Source: Phlegmacium glaucopus (Eukaryota; Basidiomycota; Agaricomycetes; Agaricales; Cortinariaceae). Taken from it: a stretch of DNA of 22,689 bases. Below, one piece after another: positions 17,932 to 22,689 of the stretch. The position numbers and the translations under genes were made by a program. The stretch lies in assembly GCA_015039465.1 (NCBI GenBank), contig MU130126.1, positions 39,149 to 61,837 of the forward strand, written 5' to 3'. Below the pieces are notes generated by a model, which did no database searches, was not told the origin of the DNA, and was given only the letters and a program-made list of their open reading frames with translations. Within the stretch, counting starts at the first letter, position 1. Each line of letters opens with the position of its first letter.

Positions 17932-18309
17932 GATGAGTGGCAAGAGGTGGCGGCATCAATTGACGAGGCAGCAGAGCAAGAGGAGCACAACAATGAGGGC
18001 AGCTGCTGCCAGCACAGTGGCTGCAGCATTTCCCCTATTTGGGAAGCCGAACAGGCCCCCAATTGTGTCGAGCAGCAACAGCAGGCCGCCTGGGGGCCAG
18101 AGGTGCTCCGGATTTTTGACTGATCTGGAGGTGAGACCTCGTTAGCGCTCACGGAACAAGGCAATCGGCAGTGGGAGGCGAAGCCTTCTGAACCAAACAA
18201 AGGCACGGCACGGCACAGGGCTGGCAACAGTCCTTTCCTGGCTTGCCATCATTTGGCGTGGGACGAGCCGCCACGTGACCTCCCCGACCACCCGTTTCCC
18301 CTAGAGAAG

Positions 18310-18690
18310 ACAAGTTGCTGCTTGTTGTTGTGAGTCACATGTAGTCACGTGACCAACTCATGGGCTGAACAAAAAACAGGATTGTGATGGCAACATGGCA
18401 TTGCCACCACCTAATAATGAATAATATTCTATGTATTGCTATTGGTAGATTTTTAAATATTAGTAGTAATTGAGTCCGGTCCTTGTCTGGTACTGTCTGC
18501 TCAGACTTGTATGCTGTTTCCGGTGACTGTCCGTCGGACTTTTCCATTGGACATGTCCGCCGGACTTATTGTCCGACCGGAATTGGCAATGGAAAGTCAC
18601 TGGACAATTTCCCTCATTTACACCACAAAAAATTACATTAAATTAAAAAAGTGTCTGGAAGTAGTCTGGCGGAATTCCAGCCGGACAATG
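18310..18690. other. Flank of copy B with a cluster of GTCCG/CGGAC motifs
   Basis: No convincing gene. Between about 18470 and 18690 the pentamers GTCCG and CGGAC occur repeatedly, often facing each other (CTGTCCGTCGGAC, ATGTCCGCCGGAC). The stretch ends in the polypurine tract of the LTR at 18699, so it may be the degraded internal 3' part of that retrotransposon, but no polyprotein motif is visible. Confidence 0.4.
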
Positions 18691-18698
18691 TGGGGGAG
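18691..18698 (+). other. Polypurine tract adjoining the LTR
   Basis: TGGGGGAG directly precedes the TGTAAAGACC start of the LTR. A purine run in this position primes plus-strand synthesis in LTR retrotransposons, which marks the following LTR as a 3' LTR. Confidence 0.55.
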
Positions 18699-18773
18699 TG
18701 TAAAGACCTTGTAATCATAAAACATCATCAGTCATCCTTACAGACTCTTACCTAATTTTGTTTCTCATTTATG

Positions 18774-18781
18774 TATAAAAG
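18774..18781 (+). promoter_or_regulatory. TATA box inside the LTR
   Basis: TATAAAAG, about 75 bases after the LTR start, in the place where an LTR promoter is expected. Confidence 0.5.
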
Positions 18782-18899
18782 TAGCTAGAAAGCACCAGTG
18801 AATTTGCACTCTTCCTTTCTTTCCCAAGTTTCAGCGCTCTGAATTGGCACAAGTTAGAATTGGAATTACAAGAGGACTTGCTTTGCTTCACTCAGTTCA

Positions 18900-19182
18900 A
18901 AGGGTATTAAATCCTAAAGGGGCTTACCTTTGTTCTGTGTAAACCAAGAATATTAAATCCTTTAGGGACTTGTCTTGGAAGCAAGGATATTAAATCCTTT
19001 GTCAGAGTCTGAGGAGAAATCCTTGTACTATAAAGCTGTTTCATAGTCTGCCTTTGGGACTTTAAATCATTTGTTGTGGATAGTCAAAGAATATTAAACC
19101 CTAAATGGGCTTGTCTTTGAATTACCAAGATTGGTTATCATATAGACAAAGGATATTAAATCCTATAGGGACTTGCCTTTGT
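18900..19182 (+). repeat. Five dispersed copies of a hairpin-forming motif in the LTR
   Basis: The motif is close to GGATATTAAATCCTATAGGG followed by ACTTG and CCTTTG. Copies lie near 18902, 18948, 18985, 19089 and 19149. Each core, GGATATTAAATCC, is a near-palindrome (GGAT...ATCC), and several copies are further bracketed by CAAAGG...CCTTTG, so each can fold on itself. Confidence 0.75.
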
Positions 19183-19218
19183 TCTATCAAAAAGCACTAT
19201 CAAATAAACTTGTTATCA

Positions 19219-19286
19219 GAATCATAGTCTAGAGAAATTTGGACTTTAAACTTGAATCATAGTCTAGAACAATTTGGACTTTAAAA
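19219..19286 (+). repeat. 35-bp tandem duplication in the LTR
   Basis: Two adjacent units begin GAATCATAGTCTAGA (19219 and 19254) and both end in ATTTGGACTTTAAA, differing at a few bases. Confidence 0.85.
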
Positions 19287-19455
19287 GTGTATTGCTGTTT
19301 TATTCAAGAGTATCTGGCTATACTTCCAAGGCAGCCCCAACTTGCACAAAAACAGAGTTTGTTGGTCATTAAAGTTACTGGTTTCTGGATTTGTTGTAGA
19401 CAATTCCTAAAATAGTAATCCTTTGATTACCAAATAAAGCAAATTCAATCATATC

Positions 19456-19978
19456 AAGTGTGAGGAAATTTTTTTAAAAAAATGTGATTCTCATTACTTT
19501 CCGAAAGGGCTGTAAGTATCCATAGCAAGTAGGAGGGAAGGCGAACAAGAGACGGCCAGATTTTTGATCCCATAAACTTTTCAGCAATGTTCTAAGTCAA
19601 TAGTCTCATTCTTTAAGCTACTTCACGTACTGCGTTATCATTCGTAAACTTTGCTATCTTCGCGGTCTACTCTTCTTGTGTATTTCAATACCACAAACTT
19701 CTCTTTAACTCTATTGAGGAAATCTACATTAGCCCCTCCGAACTATGTTACTACTTGTGGTCTGATCCCACCACAGGTACATCAACGTAGTAAGAGAAAT
19801 AAGTAGAATATATCTTACCTCAGTGTTTGCGTGCCAAACGACTGAGGTAAATTGCTGAAACAAATCTGTATTTATACTAGAAATACCGTAGTGTACTCTA
19901 AGTAATTATCGATGGTGTGGAATGGAAAAGAAACGGATAACAAAAGAGTAATGAAATGAACTGGGCAAATGTGGCCGG
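19456..19978 (-). other. Unassigned region with two hairpins and a minus-strand TATA-like box
   Basis: No coding frame of note. Reading the minus strand there is TATAAATACAG (near 19868-19880), then a 36-base stem-loop (19815-19850; arms TTACCTCAGT...ACTGAGGTAA with an inner TTTG/CAAA pair), then a second stem-loop (about 19753-19778; arms TGTGGT/ACCACA). The order resembles a promoter followed by a structured leader, possibly of a minus-strand LTR, but LTR borders were not found. Confidence 0.35.
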
Positions 19979-20860
19979 TAGTGATGGGCAGGGGTTTGGG
20001 AAACCCCTGGGGTGCAAGGGTAAGGGTAAGGGGTCAAGGGGTACGCAGCACTGGAGAAAAAGACATTATGTTGTTTTTGGGCTTAGAAATGGCTGGGAGA
20101 GCGAAAAATTCAACTCCAACATTTTTCCCATGGGCCCTTGTTGACTTACCATATAATGAAATTTTGGGGGGGGTGGGGTCCAAAAGCCTGGTTTTTTTTT
20201 GAAAAGTGTGCAGAACAACAAAAGAGGTCCAGAAATTTTGAAAAAATTGGGGGTCAAAAATTTCTCCTCCAAAGTACAAAAGTGGCCATAACTTGGCAAC
20301 CAGAAACTTTAACAACAAAGCGACTTCAGATTTCAATTTCCCAGTCTATTTAGCACCTAAAAACAACATCATGTCTTTTTCTCCAGTGCTGCGTACCCCT
20401 TGGTCAGGGTCAGGGTACAGATTTTTTGACCCTTGAAAAACCCTTACCCTTCTGGAGGGGTCAGGGTATTTTTGGGAATTTTTATTTCTCTGATATCAGA
20501 GTGATCTAACTGTTGTGTATCTATAAAATTGACTTTAAATCAGAGAAAAAGCAATCTAAAGAGGCCTCACTGCGTTCACAACAAACAGTAGAATCTATTG
20601 CTAAACACCTTTAACACCCTGAGCATGTTTTAAATAATAGCTACTTTGAAGGCTCCTTTGGATTACAAAGCTTGAGGAAGGATTTGGACCAAACCCTTGC
20701 ACTAAACCCTGCTGGGGTTTCTTACCCTCCAACCCCTCAGAAACCCTTACCCTTACCCTTACCCTCCAAAACCCTACCCTCAGCCAAGGGTAAGGGTTTT
20801 TGGAGGGTAAGGGTAAGGGTCAGCCTAATTCCACCCCAGGGTTACCCTTGACCATCACTA
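19979..20860. mobile_element. hAT-like non-autonomous element with GGGTAA-like subterminal repeats
   Basis: The left end TAGTGATGGGCAGGG and the reverse-complemented right end TAGTGATGGTCAAGG form a terminal inverted repeat beginning TAGTG, a hAT-type start. CCTGGGGTG and its inverse lie just inside both ends. Subterminal zones are dense in AAGGGT/ACCCTT units. A further inverted pair of about 50 bases (near 20033-20082 and 20353-20402), sharing TACGCAGCACTGGAGAAAAA, lies inside. Flanks give GTGGCCGG on the left and G-CAC-TGGCCGG on the right: an 8-bp duplication only if a 3-base insertion is accepted. No transposase gene. Confidence 0.65.
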
Positions 20861-21019
20861 GCACTGGCCGGGCCACATTTGTGTCGATGCCTGTTGATCC
20901 CCAAGACTATGGAGCTTGGATGTGTTTGCTATTCCAATAACTCGAGTGCTCGCACTTGCAGCACTAGGGGGAACAGATGACATGCAATCAGCAGTGCTCG
21001 CTATGATTTTCATTTGTCG
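20861..21019. other. Short unassigned stretch
   Basis: Right flank of the hAT-like element. No recognisable feature apart from the outer palindrome arm GCCACATTTG near 20872-20881, which mirrors CAAATGTGGC at 19966-19975. Confidence 0.4.
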
Positions 21020-21310
21020 TATGCGGTATGTGATTTGTTGTTGTTCATTGTATGTTGTTTTTTGTAAGCTGTATGTTGTCCATTGCACGTCATTTGTTGT
21101 ATGCCACCATTTGTTGTATTCCATGTTGTACATTGTTCATTGTACACGGTGCGACATTTGTGTGTTGTATGTTGTTTGTTGTATGCTATACAAATTTGTT
21201 GTGTGTTGTACATTGTTCATTGTATGCTGTACAATATTTGTTGTGTGTTGTACATTGTACATTGTATGTTGTGCATTTGTCATATGTTCAAGTTGTTTGT
21301 TGCTCCTTGT
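21020..21310 (+). repeat. Degenerate TTGT-rich minisatellite-like repeat
   Basis: Strings of TTGTATGTTG, GTACATTGTTCATTGTATG and TTGTTGTGTGTTGTACATTG recur irregularly. Open frames in all directions here give low-complexity Cys/Val/Leu or Thr/Gln/His proteins and should be ignored. Confidence 0.8.
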
Positions 21311-21737
21311 ACTTGTAGTTAATAGAGAAAATGAATAAAATAAAATAAAATAAATATGCATCCTGGTGGTGGTCTTCGTTGTTGCTGTTCCCATTGTCAG
21401 AGTAGTACCTAGTAGGATAAAAAACAACCCTGTTGGAGGGAGTTCCATCATCAGTGCCATGACATAATATTAAAAATATCCCAAAGGTGTTTACCATTGT
21501 TGGGTCCGTCATCATCATTGTCTCAGGTGACATGGCAGGTGGAGGAAGTGAAGTGTTCTTGTGATGCAGTGATGTGGTGATGTTTGCAAGGTTTAGGGCA
21601 GACTGTTGAACTTAAAGAAATAAAGATCATGCAAAAAAAAATGAAGCTTATGTAAACTGGATATGGTTCAGAATAGTGTGTATATATGAGTCTATGCTAC
21701 AAAGTATTATATAGTCCCCTGTTATCACTACAGAGCA
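21311..21737. other. Unassigned region
   Basis: An A-rich run with TAAAATAAAATAAA near 21335-21352, then no recognisable gene up to the transporter fragment. Confidence 0.4.
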
Positions 21738-22218
21738 ATGTCAGCTGTCTATATAGTACTAGACAATGCTCCAACACTATGGGATGCTATGGGCTTAGCA
21801 CATTTGTTATGGCATGTTATGACTCAAAATCAGAGTTTTGCTGATGTAGCCCTAACCCTGGTTGACGTCCCTTTCACTCCTGCAACCATTATCCTGTTTG
21901 CAATCATTGTCTATTTTATTGTGGGGCTTCAAACATCTGCTGCTCAATTCTTGTGTTTCCTTTTATCATCATGAATTTATCTTGATTTTGATTGATTCAT
22001 GTCACAGTACCTATTTTGTATTCATCTTCGTGGTGGCTTTAGCCATGAAAGCCTTCTTTCATGGCTTGGCTGCGGCTTTCAAGAAACCAGCACCTGCTCA
22101 GGCCATAGATGGGGTTCTGCTTCTTGCCTTGTCTCTCTACATGGTTTATCAGATTCCTAAACCTTCCATGATAGGTGCTCAGGCCATAATGTCATATCCA
22201 TTAATAAAAACCTTGTAA
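21738..22218 (+). pseudogene. PDR-type ABC transporter (ABCG family) membrane-domain fragment
   Basis: The intact family pumps drugs and lipids across the plasma membrane. From about 21834 the reading SFADVALTLVDVPFTPATI followed by hydrophobic FAIIVYFIVGLQTSAAQF matches the ABC2-type transmembrane region of fungal PDR transporters. A 55-base GT..AG intron (about 21951-22005) follows, and the next exon continues with FIFVVALAMKAFFHGLAAAF, then KKPAPAQAIDGVLLL and YQIPKPSMIGA, again typical of the family. After MIGA the match stops and the frame ends at 22218. The segment before 21834 does not resemble the family. No nucleotide-binding domain, Walker motif or other membrane segment is present, so it is a short genomic fragment with its intron kept. 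Confidence 0.8.
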
Positions 22219-22570
22219 TTGCCTCAAATGATTGATCAATAATAGCCACTAATTCCTTGTGATATATAATTTATATATCTTGCTATGATTGATTAATAAA
22301 TACTGCTGGTTCTTTTCTACAAAATTTAAGTATAAACCATTTATACATCAAATTTATACATCATGATACCTCCCTAACCTCCTAAACTAAATCCTAACAT
22401 AGACCCTAACATAGACCCTAAATGAACCCTACATCTGCAAACTGGGGGTCAGCTTGCCAGCACCGGACAGCGCTGGACAGCGTCATAGAACCATAGAAAA
22501 GGTTCTTTAATTTATAGCACTGGCTGGTGTCACATCACTTCTGTCCGGAAATAGCCTTGCTCTGCCTGGT
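22219..22570. other. Unassigned AT-rich region with short repeats
   Basis: Contains repeated CATAGACCCTAA units near 22398-22422 and a GGACAGCG pair near 22467-22481. No gene recognised. Confidence 0.4.
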
Positions 22571-22674
22571 ACTATGAAGCACTATATAGGGTTAGCTCAT
22601 TACTATATAGGCTTAGTTTGCTACTATGGAGCACTACATAGGTTTGGCTCATTACTATATAGGCTTACCTTGTT
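22571..22674 (+). repeat. 52-bp tandem duplication
   Basis: Two units, starting ACTATGAAGCACTATATAGG (22571) and ACTATGGAGCACTACATAGG (22623), both continuing GCTCATTACTATATAGGCTTA. More units could follow beyond the window edge. Confidence 0.85.
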
Positions 22675-22689
22675 ATTCTCCAGAAACAC

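Larger units (their letters stand above)
15907..18309. mobile_element. Recombinase element copy B, left-truncated
   Basis: Repeats 10401-12838 in the same orientation with scattered substitutions and small indels, including absence of the 18-base palindromic insertion found in copy A. The right end (CCTAGAGAAG, 18309) coincides with the right end of copy A, after which the flanks differ. The left end is a truncation against the A tract. Confidence 0.85.
18699..19455 (+). mobile_element. Probable 3' LTR of a retrotransposon, end approximate
   Basis: It starts TGTAAAGACCTTG after a polypurine tract. A TATA box (TATAAAAG) is at 18774-18781, and AATAAA occurs near 19203 and 19433. The right end is not fixed: a CA near 19455 is plausible, but no 5' LTR is in the window to confirm it and no target duplication can be paired. 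The LTR has no coding capacity. It contains two sets of internal repeats, listed separately. The superfamily (Copia or other) cannot be told. Confidence 0.5.

Noticed and set aside
15907..18309. Copy B as an RNA-derived retrocopy
   Set aside because: It keeps all introns of the minus-strand gene, and the A tract lies on the wrong side and strand for a tail of that gene.
20690..20850. Telomere or subtelomere
   Set aside because: The hexamer is CCCTTA/TAAGGG, not a permutation of TTAGGG, and the arrays lie inside an element with terminal inverted repeats.
21010..21460. Several overlapping Cys-rich or Gln/Thr-rich open frames
   Set aside because: They are translations of a degenerate TTGT repeat on both strands; composition is low-complexity and no motif is seen.
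1..22689. CRISPR arrays, tRNA or rRNA genes, bacterial operons
   Set aside because: No regular spacer-repeat array, no cloverleaf-like sequence and no rRNA-like segment was seen; gene structure is eukaryotic.

Overview
The window looks like a transposon-rich stretch of a filamentous basidiomycete genome, probably an agaricomycete. The evidence is the short GT..AG introns of about 50-70 bases, the eukaryotic gene fragments (coatomer beta-prime WD40 protein, a cytochrome b5/DEK-type chitin synthase, a PDR-type ABC transporter), and several fungal transposon families. I see no bacterial operons, CRISPR arrays, tRNA or rRNA. Almost nothing here looks like an ordinary working host gene; most of the window is layered mobile DNA and broken host-gene fragments.

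Layout. 1-423 is unassigned GC-rich DNA. 424-2177 (minus) is a decayed reverse transcriptase/RNase H retroelement. 2180-5540 (plus) is the C-terminal half of a Helitron-like PIF1 helicase fused to a USP-like cysteine peptidase domain. It is broken by a solo LTR (2511-2957) and by a hAT-type element (4012-5170), and the hAT element itself carries a second solo LTR (4303-4790). Each of these insertions keeps its target-site duplication. 5718-7320 (minus) is a chitin synthase fragment that has lost its catalytic core. 8796-10544 (plus) is a six-exon tyrosine recombinase of a Crypton-like element. It faces a convergent six-exon gene (10715-12461, minus) of unknown function with a SAP-like motif. 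The last 2.4 kb of this module is repeated at 15907-18309.

Between the two module copies lie two inverted hAT-type MITEs (13416-13915 and 14283-14783), an ATGCAT-rich repeat, and an intron-containing coatomer beta-prime pseudogene that ends in a 26-base A tract. 18699 to about 19455 is an LTR with an adjoining polypurine tract and internal hairpin-forming repeats. 19979-20860 is another hAT-like element rich in GGGTAA-like hexamers. 21020-21310 is degenerate TTGT-rich repeat. 21738-22218 is a PDR transporter fragment with one intron. The window ends in a 52-bp tandem duplication.

How the pieces may work together. The only two genes that look recently functional are the tyrosine recombinase (488 codons by my exon model) and the convergent gene (460 codons in copy B). 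Copy A keeps the whole recombinase reading frame but has His where the first catalytic Arg is expected, and its companion gene carries a stop. Copy B lost nearly all of the recombinase but its companion gene is open throughout. The pairing suggests a two-gene mobile element whose second protein may assist the recombinase. That is inference from context, not shown.
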